Below are positions 53,178-63,737 of a DNA stretch of 64,000 bases, piece after piece. Both the position numbers and the translations under genes were made by a program. Source of the stretch: Agapetus fuscipes (lineage: Eukaryota; Arthropoda; Insecta; Trichoptera; Glossosomatidae); contig OX637337.1 in the NCBI GenBank assembly GCA_951799405.1, forward strand, positions 13,452,347 through 13,516,346, written 5' to 3'. Position 1 is the stretch's first letter. Every line of letters begins with the position of its first letter. The notes under the pieces are model-generated. The model worked only from the letters and a program-made list of their open reading frames with translations, made no database searches and was not told where the DNA came from.

Positions 53178-53428
53178 CTATAATCTATAATCTAAGCTGC
53201 AAAGATATGTTAACATTTAACGCTCATATTAAATGCATGCCCACAGATAGGCACATGTAGGTTCGCGCCTACACATTCTGCATGTGTGCATACAAATAAA
53301 CAAAACCTCACATGAATATAAACCTTGTAACTCCTGCCGCCATTCCCTGAACGGGGTGGCATTGGTAAAAGTGAACCGATTTTTACAGCACGGGTGGTCT
53401 GCCTCATACCAACCTATCAGTCCTACAT
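53178..53428 (-). repeat. Dispersed repeat family A
   Basis: Full-length but diverged minus-strand copy; 'cattccctgaacggggtgg' is shortened in the stem region. Confidence 0.72.
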
Positions 53429-53489
53429 AAAAATTGTAGACAGGAAGGGAGGGGGAGAAACACCTTTCCAGAAAACATTATGTTTTTAG

Positions 53490-53548
53490 GTTCCATTCGC
53501 CACATGCGACCCCTTCGGTGAAAACGCGGCATGAGCTTAGTTAAAAAA
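53490..53548 (+). repeat. SINE family B, 3' fragment
   Basis: 'aggttccattcgccacatg', 'cgaccccttcggtg' and 'aacgcggcatgagcttagt' match the SINE B 3' end. Confidence 0.5.
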
Positions 53549-53754
53549 ATCTGTCTTGAAAAACTAACTTAGGCATGCGATTTCCAAAAAGCATATCAAC
53601 ATCCCCCTGCATAATTTTCGCCCCCTGACCCAAATGGCCTCCTGGTTGGAAACCAATGCTTAAGTTATTTGTAAAATGAATCATGAATTTTCAGTGTTAC
53701 TACATACACCATTAAAATATGCTTATGTGTACAAAGGAAATAGATCCATTCTTA

Positions 53755-54005
53755 TCTATAATCTAAATGCAAAGAGATATATCAACATTTCAAATTCATA
53801 TTGCCGCATGCCCATAAACAGACATGAGTAAGTTCTCGCTTATAAATGCTGCATGTGTGCTTACAATTCAAAAACCAAACCTGAAATGAACATAATGCCC
53901 TGCAGCTTTTGCCGATCTTCCCTGAAATAGGGATAGCATTGGCAAAGTGAATAAATTTTTTACAGTATGGGTGGTCAGCCTCATACCAACCCAACAAGTC
54001 AAGGA
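53755..54005 (-). repeat. Dispersed repeat family A
   Basis: Minus-strand copy, full length, with a diverged stem ('cttccctgaaatagggata'). Confidence 0.72.
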
Positions 54006-54424
54006 ATACATTTTGAAATTTATTTTTTAAGTGACTTGTTGACTTCATGTTTATAAGGCTATTCATATTGTAAACAACAGTTATTACTCTAAATAAACAT
54101 CAGTTATCAAAATATTTGGGAAAGCCATTATGTGATGGGGCCACTTTACTAGATATTTACCCAGATATAATAAAAACAATTAGTAATTATATTCAGTGAG
54201 GTTTCCTTATTGATGTTTACTGATTAGTCAAGTCAAGTAGTTAACGTTGATGTTAGGTGGGTGGACAAGGTGCGAGTCATGCTGGGGAAATCATGATGCA
54301 AAAATTACATCAATGGACTCCGAACCCTAGATCTAGGGGTCTATATATATTTCTTCCTATCCTTGATTTGCTCTTTCAATTAATCCCCATCGTTAGCTTC
54401 ATCTCACATTTCCATCTTTTACAT

Positions 54425-54655
54425 TTCTTGACTAATAGGTTGGTATGAGGCTAACCCCATAATGTTAAAACTTGGTTCACTTTTGCCAATGGTATCAGGG
54501 AAAGGCGACAGGAGTTGCAAAGTTATGTTCATGTGAGGTTTGGTTTATTTTTACACATGCAGCATGTGTAAGAGCAAATATACCCTTGTCTGTGTGTAGG
54601 CGTGCATTCAATATAAGCTTTAAATGTCAATACATATTTGTAACTTAGATTATAG
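54425..54655 (+). repeat. Dispersed repeat family A, diverged
   Basis: 'cttgactaataggttggta' to 'tttgtaacttagattatag', with a deletion across 'cacccctgtttc'. Confidence 0.7.
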
Positions 54656-55000
54656 TCTATAGATCACCTTTTTCATACATTTCCTTCCTTTGCAGTCACT
54701 CCCTATATACCATTCTTTCACAATTTCATCAATCTGATCAAGGTATACTTTTATAAGTCTTCCTTTTCCAATTTTCTCTTACACACTTTCTCTGTATATA
54801 CCTACAGTTTGACAGTCCTCCATCATCCATTCTTTGTACACGTCCAAACCATCTCTTCACATTATTTTGTACCTTTCACTTTCACATCCTTTTTCAACTT
54901 GCATTTATCTACAACCAATTCATTATTCACACTTTTCTTCCAAACCATCTCTCGAAATCTCCATTCTAATGATTTTTCTGCTGGGCCGCAGTTTTGATAG
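54656..55000 (-). mobile_element. Non-LTR retrotransposon coding-tail remnant
   Basis: Read on the minus strand, phrases such as 'acgtgtacaaagaatgg' and 'aaggaagacttataaaagt' resemble the RT C-terminal tail of 1905-2206. No frame survives. Confidence 0.4.
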
Positions 55001-55639
55001 CACTCCTAACGGCAGGATTTATTTCCAATGTGTCTCTCCCTTGTCCTCACTTGCTTACTTTCAATGTATTTGTCCCCCTTCCTTGTGAAACCGCTTAGTG
55101 ACCGCTTGTTTGGCCCCTAAATTTATTTTTGTCTCACAGTAGATTTTTTATTAAGCAGGAAGATGAGTATTCTATGAAATAGAGATAACAAACTGCTTGA
55201 ATTTCGATTAAAAGTAAAGCATGATTCCTTTTGTTTACGTTGTAAAAGTTCTGAGAAAATTCTATTTATTAATCTACAGGTTGTAAACTTATCTGTGTGT
55301 AGGTGCAATAAAAAAAAAACCATTCTATGAAAAAGCTCATTTAAGAAAATATAACTACGGAAATTTGTATTTTAGTTTTTCCCAGCAAAGATAACACAAT
55401 ATTTCTGACACTTACATATTTATTTTTTGTGTATTTATGAGATTACTATCCCTAGTATCACGGAAGTGCATAGCATTTCAAGCGTTGGTAGGCAAACATA
55501 TATATGCTTTCCGTTATTTGGAAGACCAGATATAATTTAATTTTTTTTTCAATAAGATATAAGTAATATCAAGTTACTCTTTACCTGTAACACTATTTTT
55601 TTTTTTTTTAATAAGAAACGTTTTTGGACCTCAGACCAT
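55001..55639. other. AT-rich stretch, nothing recognised
   Basis: No coding region or classifiable element seen. Confidence 0.3.
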
Positions 55640-55895
55640 CTAATCTAATCTAATCTAAGCTGCAAGGATATATACCATTTAAGATTTACATCAAATGCAT
55701 TCCCACAAGCAGACATGTATAATTTTGCGCTAACACATGCCGCATGTGGACCTACATAATAAGAACCCATCTCAAATGAACATAAGCCCTGCAACTCTTG
55801 CCGTCCTTCCCTGAGACAGGGGTGACATTGGCAAAGTGAACCATTTTTTCACAGTATGGGTGGTCAGCCGCATACCAACCTATAAGTCAAGGAAC
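55640..55895 (-). repeat. Dispersed repeat family A, full length
   Basis: Minus-strand copy with three (TTAGA) units ('ctaatctaatctaatctaa'). The sequence beyond its 5' end is shared with 1709-1885. Confidence 0.8.
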
Positions 55896-55906
55896 ATACA
55901 TCGCAT

Positions 55907-56143
55907 GTTTAATAATAAAGAGCAATAACTCAAAAAACATGAATGTTGGGAAATCACGTTTGAAGTCCAGACAGCCAGTACAACTTGTATGGGATGAAAA
56001 AGGCAGCCGATGTTTTATCTCGGCCATATTCGTCCAAATTGAACGGCTGTCGCATTCTACCTATTCTTCTCGCATTGTTCTTGCGTTTTATTACAAAATC
56101 TTGATTTCCCCAATTTTCAAGTTATTGCTCTTTATTATTAAAC
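55907..56143. mobile_element. MITE with 24 bp terminal inverted repeats
   Basis: GTTTAATAATAAAGAGCAAT continuing AACT at 55907-55930 is repeated inverted at 56120-56143. The interior is about 190 bp and non-coding. The related locus at 1700-1720 runs straight from 'aaggaacatac' into 'gacaaattac', giving a paralogous empty site and placing the true borders at about 55900-56150. Confidence 0.8.
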
Positions 56144-56329
56144 GTGTGACATGACAAATTACATTTTTAAAATCACTAAATTATAATACATATGTATGGA
56201 CATCAAAAACTAACAGAAAACAAATTTTAATTTAAAAAACCCTAGCCGCCAACATCACAGATTAACCGCCATTTCTTTCTGTCCTTACATTTCCTCCTTT
56301 CATTTCCTCCAGAGTCATCATCAGTAATA

Positions 56330-57350
56330 ATAATTATACGGTCTGAGCAACAACAAAAAATTGTAATTTAAAAAAAAAAAAGTGAAAAATAAAAGTGTTA
56401 GTTTTTTTTAATATAGTTTTGAAATAAGATTTATTTTACACAAACAATTGAGTTTGTTTTTATTAATTATTCATCCTGCAAATCTGTGCTGGTACATAAT
56501 TATGTGCCTGCTTTGGGTTTAAAGGTCTTCGGAAGCTTAAAATCATTTCAGGTCACTTAAAATCCAGGTACTACGAAGTTTTTTTTGTAATTGATTAAAT
56601 ACAGCATCAACTATTTGCCTTTACTGAGGTTTGGCCACTTCCTAGTATAAAACATTGCATATAAATAAAAAATGTGTATTAATACTAAATCAAGCACTGT
56701 AATTTATCTTCTATACATTTTATTTATTTCAGCAATGGTGGGGACTTAACACAATGTTTTATTATGCTAAGGGTACATGATAAATTTGAATTTCCAAAAT
56801 TGCATGTTCGGAAGGTATAAATGTGTTAAAAAGTTAAGGAAAATTTGGAATATCCGTGCCGAATACATTGCGAGTCCATTAGTTGGAAAGTGCTAGTCAA
56901 ATTAGCATGAATGGACTCAACACAAATTTAAATCTAAAACTTTTTTCTTTCGAGCAGACATCACTCTCTTATGGCTACACAATTAGGTCTATGTTAGTTT
57001 ATGTGCAGACCCCATTTGAAATGTGAATTTATTGTTGACAGGCAAACGTCACAGGTCTATGTAACTAGGGTTCTAAAACCACCAATAACAAAATATTACT
57101 TTGCCTTTTCCTTAGCAACCCTGATGTGTGACTTGATTTTTTTTGTCTTTGCTATTTATGACAGTCTATTGAAAACATTAAAAAAAGAAAACAAATAAAT
57201 AAAGTAAAGGGTGTTCAAAAAAGCAACAGGTCGAATGAGAGAATGAAAGTAATTACTCACATATTTAGTGTTTACTTGAGATTAAAGCATTTTATCTTAT
57301 GTCAGTCTGCGCTTGGGTTTTTCTGCATTTGGCGGGTATGGGATTTATTA
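56330..57350. other. AT-rich stretch with family G MITE pieces
   Basis: 56870-57180 contains 'gaatggactcaacacaaat', 'ccaataacaaaatattac' and 'ttgccttttccttagcaac' (inverted family G phrases). Otherwise nothing is recognised. Confidence 0.4.
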
Positions 57351-57353
57351 ATT

Positions 57354-57519
57354 ATTTGATTCAAAAAATATTAATAAATAATTTTTAGAACACTTAAATG
57401 AAAAAACTTTGTTTTAATCCACTGTGAGTTAAATTCACACTGGACTCACAGTGGATTAAAACAAAGTTTTTTCATTTAAGTGTTCTAAAAATTATTTATT
57501 AATATTTTTTGAATCAAAT
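57354..57519. repeat. Perfect 75 bp palindrome with 16 nt loop
   Basis: 57354-57428 and 57445-57519 are exact reverse complements ('atttgattcaaaaaatatt...ttaatccactgtgag'). The loop is 'ttaaattcacactgga'. No mismatch was seen. It would fold into a single long hairpin in DNA or RNA. Confidence 0.92.
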
Positions 57520-57679
57520 ATTTAAAATGGAATTCCACAATGTTTCACCAAAACAATTTGAAAAGTTATTTATTAATTCTTTATGATGGCGAACTCGGAA
57601 CGGATGCTCCAAATAATCATGGAGTTGGAATGTTTTTTACACAGATGGTTCTGTAAATTTAAATTCTTCTTGGTGGGCA

Positions 57680-58310
57680 AACGTCTAGCTCTCAAAAAAT
57701 ATTAAGAACCTTTGCCCTAACAACCCGAAAGAGGATGTGAAAAAGTAAAGATACAAAAGAATGTGATAGATAGGATAACGGCATGTAGAAAGAATTGAGG
57801 ATGAAAGCGTGACAAAGTGTATACAGGAAGAAATGTGAATGGAAAAATTATGGATACGCAAACGCAACGCAACTAAGCTATACATATAGTGTAACTTCTT
57901 GCCGTGTTACCTCCGAAGGGGTCGCATGTAGCGAGTTGAACCTATTTATTTTTACAGGTAAGGGGGCCGGCCTTACGCCAACCACTTCAGTTGAATTGGG
58001 GGTTTCCCAGCTCCCGAGAGAACTGGTACTCATTTCTTGTGAAGGCTGAGTAAACCTTGCCGGGATTTTATTTTGAGGTTTGAAATAAACACCGAAACGG
58101 GAAATCATTTCTGACACCCTCGGTAGGATTCGAACCCGAGCTCACGGCATGAAATGCAAGCACTCTACCAACTAAGGAAATGTAAAAGAATGAAATGTAT
58201 GAAAAACGTGATGGATATGATGAATTGAAAGAGGTATGCAATGATAGGAAAAAATAAAGGCAACTCTTCATAGGCTCTGGCCATCCTTAGCGGAATGGCT
58301 ACATAGTAAC
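57680..58310 (+). mobile_element. Non-LTR tail remnant split by SINE B
   Basis: 'gaggatgtgaaaaag', 'gaggatgaaagcgtgac' and, beyond the SINE, 'gtatgaaaaacgtgatgg', 'gaggtatgcaatgatagg' and 'ctggccatccttagcgg' follow the order of the tail at 21560-21905. Confidence 0.45.
57860..58173 (-). repeat. tRNA-derived SINE, family B, head truncated
   Basis: Minus-strand copy complete from 'gtaGAGTGCTTGCATTTC' through 'gttcgaatcctaccg' to 'cttagttgcgttgcg'; the first about 15 bases of the head are missing. Confidence 0.75.
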
Positions 58311-58627
58311 AGTTAAGAGTGCTCAGACAAACTCAAGTCTCCATGAGTAAAGGAATGCGCTAACGCTGAGCTCTCCGCATAGCTTGTTGATTTTTCCTTA
58401 TTCAATAATGGAGATTGAGCATGGCCTTGACAAACAACATTTAATTGAGTAATTGATTAATTTGCAATTCTGTAATAGTGATATGTGCAATAAAAAGTAA
58501 ATCAACTCATGTGTGCATTACTCACTTATGGCAATAATATGATGTAGTGTTCACAAGTAGTGTAGGCAGCCCTGCTTACTATCATTTTCCTCTGGGTTTT
58601 CCTGTGCAAGTACTTATCTCTCGCAGA

Positions 58628-58664
58628 TATAAATACTCTCGCTCCACTGTCAAGTATTCATTCA
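58628..58664 (+). promoter_or_regulatory. TATA box and initiator of the TPK-like gene
   Basis: TATAAATA at 58628-58635. About 30 bp downstream is 'attcattcagcc', which fits an arthropod-type initiator. This places the transcript start near 58660 and gives a 5' UTR of about 70 nt before the ATG at 58730. A strong TATA promoter suggests regulated, possibly abundant expression. Confidence 0.65.
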
Positions 58665-58729
58665 GCCAAGAGCAGCTCCCCACTGCACATCACAACTACC
58701 TGAATAGAATTGTGTGCCAAGATATCAAG

Positions 58730-59596
58730 ATGGCCGTCTCACATTTTGTGTTTCTGATTGTTTGCCTGGTCGGGGCTTACGCAGACTCAAGCTCCGAAAT
58801 CTACAAACCTGCAGAAATCTTCAACAAAGACGAATTCAGGGATTATGCCATATTGGTAATGAACCGCCCCATCGCTCTGTCTCCTAAGATCATGGTCCCA
58901 TTGTGGAACAATGCTGCCATCAGGATTGCAATCGATGAAGGAACAGACTTCTGGTTGGACTATTTGAAGCTGCACAACCTTCTGGATGAAGTGAAACCTA
59001 TTGAATACCTGACGGGAAACTTTTTGTCCATTTCCGAGGAAGGCAGGGACTATGCTCAGAGCAACGGAGCTATCATCATGGAAACTCCCAACGAGAGCGA
59101 AACTGACTTCACCAAAGCTCTGAAAGGCCTTGCCACCCACATGCAAAACAACAAAATGAACATTAACAGGTTTGTGGTTGTTCACCAAACTTCTGGACGT
59201 CCTGATCATCTTTATGCCAACACCAACACTTTAATGATGGAGGAGATTCAAAATCTGTACGCCGGAAAGCAGATCTTCTTGTTGTCCGATGAGTCTTTGA
59301 CTTGGCTCGTTAAATCCGGAAAGACCATCATCAATGTTCCGTCTGCTCTTCAGGATAAGAAGCGTGTCTGGTGCAGCTTGGTGCCGGTTGGACAGAAATG
59401 CGAAGATGTGACCACTACTGGTCTGAGGTGGAACTTGAATGGACAGTCCATGGAGTTTGGAGGGCTCATCAGCACCTCCAACGAGTTCAACTGTGGATCT
59501 AGGATTGTCGCCATCGAGACGTCCAGTCCACTCGTGTGGTCCATGGACATCTCACCCATTGTCTCCAACTCTGTAGTCAAACACAAGTGCCATTAA
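58730..59596 (+). CDS. Secreted thiamin pyrophosphokinase-like protein, probably non-catalytic
   Basis: 288 codons, ATG in good context (caagATGg). The frame is open upstream, but the TATA box and signal peptide favour this start. Residues 1-18 form a signal peptide (hydrophobic FVFLIVCLVG, cleavage likely after AYA). Residues about 39-165 match the TPK catalytic domain and 213-274 the TPK thiamin-binding domain (WCSLVPVGQKC, TTTGLRWNLNG, GGLISTSN, ETSSPLVWSM). TPK makes thiamin diphosphate in the cytosol. Here the ADGGANR-type motif reads IDEGTDF (68-74), the GDFDS motif reads GNFLS (96-100), and the acidic residues before TDFTK are changed (NESE, 121-124). Four cysteines (215, 224, 255, 287) and one sequon (N121) fit a secreted protein. 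It is intronless, so perhaps a retrocopy. Inference: an extracellular thiamin-binding or other neofunctional pseudoenzyme. Confidence 0.85.
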   Translation: MAVSHFVFLIVCLVGAYADSSSEIYKPAEIFNKDEFRDYAILVMNRPIALSPKIMVPLWNNAAIRIAIDEGTDFWLDYLKLHNLLDEVKPIEYLTGNFLSISEEGRDYAQSNGAIIMETPNESETDFTKALKGLATHMQNNKMNINRFVVVHQTSGRPDHLYANTNTLMMEEIQNLYAGKQIFLLSDESLTWLVKSGKTIINVPSALQDKKRVWCSLVPVGQKCEDVTTTGLRWNLNGQSMEFGGLISTSNEFNCGSRIVAIETSSPLVWSMDISPIVSNSVVKHKCH

Positions 59597-60107
59597 TTAT
59601 ACATTTTTATCTTTAAATTATAATATTATTTAAAAAAAATACACCTCTACCCTCGTATAAAGCATTGCATAAATACTCAACCCCTGCAGAAAATGGCTGT
59701 ATGAAAACTAAAATACTCATCAGAGTTGCTATCTTTCATACATTCTTCTGTTTACGCGGTGCTTGAATATCTAGGCAATGTTTTATACCTGGAGATCTGT
59801 TGATAGCATACATTGTTGTAGGTGAATTTTAAAACAGAAAAGTATATCTTGTCAGAAAAAAAAGATAATTTTGTCATTTTTGGCTTGTTGAAATTAACCT
59901 AGATGTCTGCTATAAAAAAAAACAAAGAAAAGAGTATTGGAAGCTTACTTGCGATTTTGTAGAAGCAGTAGGCCTTGTTTTGATAGTAAGTATTAATTGT
60001 TAAACAACCTGTCCTTTTATGTCAAAATAATCTTCTATGAATTATTTTGTATTACCTCAAGAAGTCCTCATTCTTTAATTGTAGTTTCTCAGTCTCTTAT
60101 TTTAGAA

Positions 60108-60113
60108 AATAAA
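60108..60113 (+). terminator. Candidate polyadenylation signal of the TPK-like gene
   Basis: First clear AATAAA downstream of the stop codon, followed by T/GT-rich sequence ('ctgttgtttattgc'). It implies a 3' UTR of about 0.5 kb. Closer variants of the signal could be used instead. Confidence 0.4.
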
Positions 60114-60239
60114 TTATAAATCTGTTGTTTATTGCAAATGTTATCTTATTTTTTATTTTGCATAAACCAAAATTGTATACCTAGTTGCAAAAGAATGCAT
60201 GCAATGTCTTTGTATGTTTTATCATGAGGTTATCACTAA

Positions 60240-61035
60240 TGATGTTCCCACGTCAATGAGGTCTGCACATTAACTGCCGTAGAATATATTGTGCCATCAC
60301 CCGGTCGGGTTGCTAGGGAAAAGGCATACAAATATTTTGTAATTGGTTGCTAAGGACCGGTCCATAGTCAGTGGGAACGCTTCAGACTCGTAAATGGAAG
60401 GTTGTGGGTTTGAATTCCGGCGTGGCACAAAAAATATACCATTTACATTTTCAAATATGCTCTTTGCTGGGTTGAAAAATTTATAAGATGAAAAATTCAT
60501 AAGGCCGGTCACCAAAGGTCCATCCAGCCTTACAGCAACTGGGTCTTGCTTGAGAATTAACGCTGTCTATAGCGACGACCAAGCTCACAGAGGGCTCTTG
60601 AGGTTTGATTCACACAAAAACAGCGCTCACCAAGTAAATCATCCTAATATTTTATTATATTAAGGATGGCAGTCCCATACAAGACGTGAAAACTGAGAAA
60701 AAAGTTCCAAATTAAAAAAGTATTCCGACCTCATTGTCTAATGGAGGTCACAGCCAGAAATGACAGTTCTAAATGTCAAAAATAGTAAAAACCGATATGT
60801 TTCCAACATTATTAACATTTATAACACCGGCAAGTGCTTTTATTGGAAATTCTCTTCAAGGGAGATTGCAACAAAACACAAGAATAGCAAATGACATTTA
60901 AAAATATTAGTGGATTTGTTACAAATTTGAATTTAGAACTCTTTTATCAGCAGGAAAACATCACTTTTGTATGGGACGATGGTCCTTAGCAACTAATAAC
61001 AAAATATTGGTTTGCCTTTTTCCTAACAACCCACC
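60240..61035. repeat. Family G MITE, both halves, with SINE C inside
   Basis: The left half has 'tgccatcacccggtcggg', 'tgctagggaaaaggc' and 'aattggttgctaaggacc'; the SINE follows; then 'ggcagtcccatacaagac' and 'gagaaaaaagttccaaatt'. The right half (60905-61030) is the inverse: 'tttgtatgggac', 'gtccttagcaact', 'ttgcctttttcctaacaac'. The family is a large palindromic MITE. Confidence 0.6.
60353..60652 (+). repeat. tRNA-derived SINE, family C, full length
   Basis: Head 'gaccggtccatagtcagtg', 'gtgggtttgaattccggc', body 'ggtccatccagccttacag', 'cgacgaccaagctcac' and end 'aaaacagcgctcaccaagt'. Inserted in family G. Confidence 0.78.
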
Positions 61036-61104
61036 CATTTGAAATCACAATTTTGTCTCATGAATTCATGTTCAACCTCATTATAAAGTGTTCCATTCAT
61101 TCTC

Positions 61105-61312
61105 TAATCTAGCTTGCTCCTTGCCCACAAACAGGCAAGTGTAAGTTCGCGTTACAAATTCTGCATGTGTACTCACAAATGAAAATCCAAACCTCAAATG
61201 AACATAAACCCTGCAACTTTTGCCGACCTTCCCTGAAGCAGGGGTGACATTCGCAAAGTGAAACATTTTTTACAGTATGGGTGGTCAGCCTCATAGCAAC
61301 CTATAAGTAGGG
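61105..61312 (-). repeat. Dispersed repeat family A, 3'-truncated
   Basis: Minus-strand copy lacking the simple-repeat tail; otherwise well kept ('cttataggttgctatgagg', 'cccctgcttcagggaagg'). Confidence 0.72.
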
Positions 61313-61326
61313 ACTGGAATATAGTG

Positions 61327-61440
61327 GTGTTATTTTTTGGGAAATTCGCATTATTTTTTTGGGAAATTCGCGTTATTTTTGATCGAAAACAGGGAAATTC
61401 GCGTTATTTTTCATGATAAACCGGGAGATTTGGTGTAATT
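61327..61440 (+). repeat. Short repeats of GGGAAATTCGCGTTATTTTT
   Basis: Three close copies at 61339, 61361 and 61392, with a fourth, diverged one ('ccgggagatttggtgtaat') near 61420. Probably subterminal repeats of a DNA transposon whose other end was not found. Confidence 0.6.
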
Positions 61441-62636
61441 TTTAGGGTTGATTTGATCAAAATTTAGGTTTATATAATTGCAAAACAAAATATATTACTA
61501 ATATTTACAATTTATTATATAAACAACAATATGTACCTTCAAAAACAATGAATAAACAACATCTGAATCCATACGAGAACCTAACTTACAAAAAACCATT
61601 GATTGAAAAAAGTATTAATATTTCAATGACATTCGAATACCCTACAATATCCTTTTAAAATATTTAATTTTTGTGCATTTAGTCTCTAAATGAGGGTTAT
61701 CTAATTTTTCAAGGGATGTTGGCTTTTATGAAAGCCTCAAGTTGTGTTCTTGGCTAATCCAGCAACAGCTTCACTCCTTGAAGTATTTTCCTTCATTGAT
61801 GTCACGATTCAAGTCTGCTTGGATGATCCAGGACAGTAAAAAAAAAAGGATAATTAGGCTGATTTATTTGGTGAGCGCTGTTTTTGTGTGCATCACACCT
61901 CAACCCAAGTAACCACTTTAGTCGTCCTAAGTTGTGAAAATTGTCTTTAGGTCTTATAAGGCTCATAAAAAGGTTAATGCTTTGCTATTTGGTCATATAA
62001 ATGGCTTGAGGATAACTTATACGTCCAAAAACCAACTGGTTATTATTTCAACGTAGAAGTTGCTGACAAGAGGTTAAATTAACGTTATTGTGACTTAAGT
62101 TTCAAGAGCTTATAGTCCGATGATCTTAAGGTTGTCTAAGACTCCTGATTACGTTCTAGAGAGGTTGGCATTTGCTAAAGTGAGAGCTAAAGGTTATCTT
62201 TTTAATATTGTTAGAACCATAAAGTAAAAGAATGTTGAAATTGCTTTAGGTTGTATAAGACTTGTCTAGGCAAACAAATTAGGACTGCGTGGTAAGAACC
62301 TAAACCAATAGGTTGTCTTCAGGAGCTACAAGTATAATATTATAATGCTTTATGCTCAACAGCTGTTAGTTGTCTACGGAATTTCAAAGCAATACGTTGC
62401 CTAGTAAGATGAACCGACACAGGGTGATATCAAAGAAATTCAATGGAAATTTTAAACGTAAAGTCCGTAATTTTTTTTTTACGAATTATCAATACACCGG
62501 TAAGTTTTTATTCTTTTTTATGGTAGGTAGTTCGGTGAATGGTAAAGACTACAAAGCATCTTAAATATTACTATTATTATTCATTTATTGTATTATTATT
62601 AATTATATATTTCTATTATTATTAATTATTTATTTT
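61441..62636. other. AT-rich stretch, little recognised
   Basis: A 3' fragment of SINE C lies at 61861-61905 (minus strand, 'ggtgagcgctgtttttgtg'). Around 61915-62330, variants of 'aaggttgtctaagact' and 'aggttgtataagactt' recur loosely. No gene. Confidence 0.35.
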
Positions 62637-62888
62637 CCTTGACTGATAGGTTGGTATGCGGCTGACCACCCATACTGTAAAAAATGGTTCACTTCGCCAA
62701 TTTCACCCCTGTTTCAGGGAAGGTCAGCAAGAGTTGTAGGGATTATGTTCATTTGAGTTTTTTTTTATTGTAGGTCCACATGCGGCATGTGTAAGCGCGA
62801 AATTATGCGTGTTTGCTTGTGGGAATACAATTAATATGAATCTCAAATGATACATATCTTTGCAGCTAAGATTAAGATTTAGATTTTT
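62637..62888 (+). repeat. Dispersed repeat family A, full length
   Basis: 'ccttgactgataggttggt' to 'ctttgcagctaagattaag'. Well preserved. Confidence 0.78.
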
Positions 62889-62917
62889 AGATATATATGT
62901 ATATATGATTTATTTTT

Positions 62918-63063
62918 TTGTTTTTTGGAAACATCGTTAAAATAAAGAAATAAATGATATTCCATGTCGTGAAATTTTTTATCTCAACATATATGTAAGT
63001 ATATATTTAGATATTTTTTTTCACGACGTGGAATATGATTTTGTTTTTTGGAAACATCGTTTG
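62918..63063. repeat. Direct and inverted short repeats
   Basis: 'tgttttttggaaacatcgtt' occurs at about 62920 and 63043. Between them 'atattccatgtcgtgaaat' and 'ttcacgacgtggaatat' form an inverted pair. Probably the remains of a small element. Confidence 0.5.
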
Positions 63064-63130
63064 ATTTTTATTATTTAATAGGTGAATTTTCGGCCTCGCA
63101 AGGGAAGCCATCTTCGGACCTTTAGAGTTA

Positions 63131-63421
63131 TAATAAAACTAAGTGTAAATATTATGTGCTGAATCTTTTCGGGGGTAGTCGGCTACTTCCGGTAGCGGTC
63201 GGGGGTCTTCGGCAATCTCCGCCGTAGATTTCTTGCAGGACCGTCCGGCGTTGTCGGTCCACTCCGTCTGGAGCCGCTCCGGAGTCGTTCGGGCGTTCTC
63301 GGTAGCCTGGTATGTAGTGAAAGCTGTATCGCCGGTGGTGCCGAAGACCCCCGACCGCTACCGGAAGTAGCCGACTACCCCCGAAAAGATTCAGCATATA
63401 ATATTTACACTTGGTTTTGTT
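63131..63421. repeat. GC-rich fold-back element
   Basis: Arms 63131-63213 and 63340-63421 are near-perfect inverted repeats, with AT-rich outer ends ('aagtgtaaatatta') and a GC-rich inner part ('ttcgggggtagtcggctac', 'ggtagcggtcgggggtc'). The 126 nt centre repeats 'tccggcgt', 'tccgga' type phrases. It resembles a MITE. Confidence 0.85.
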
Positions 63422-63450
63422 ATACTTAGTCTTATATATATTATATATAT

Positions 63451-63737
63451 GGGGCTGTCCATATATAACGTCATTCGCATTAAGGGGGGGGGGGAGTCTG
63501 GTCTGCAGATGATGGCAAATGATGTACGAGTACCAAAAGTGACGTTGTTCTTGTAAATACCAATTTCTACAAAATATACAAAATATTATGTAAGTTATAA
63601 AATATTATTAATTATTAAGCCCATCCATTATTACAGCAAGAGGGGGGGGGTCATTAGATAATGACTATAGGATGATTGTAAGGGGGGGGGGGGTCGAAAA
63701 TCGGCCAAAATCGATGACGTAATTTATGGACGGCCCC
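63451..63737. mobile_element. Small TIR element, 287 bp
   Basis: The left end GGGGCTGTCCATATATAACG continues TCAT; the right end, inverted, reads GGGGCCGTCCATAAATTACG continuing TCAT. The interior has three G runs and no ORF. Flanks are (TA)-rich, so the target duplication cannot be read. I do not assign a superfamily. Confidence 0.8.

Noticed and set aside
58787..59586. Minus-strand open frames opposite the TPK-like gene
   Set aside because: Antisense shadows of a well-supported coding sequence.
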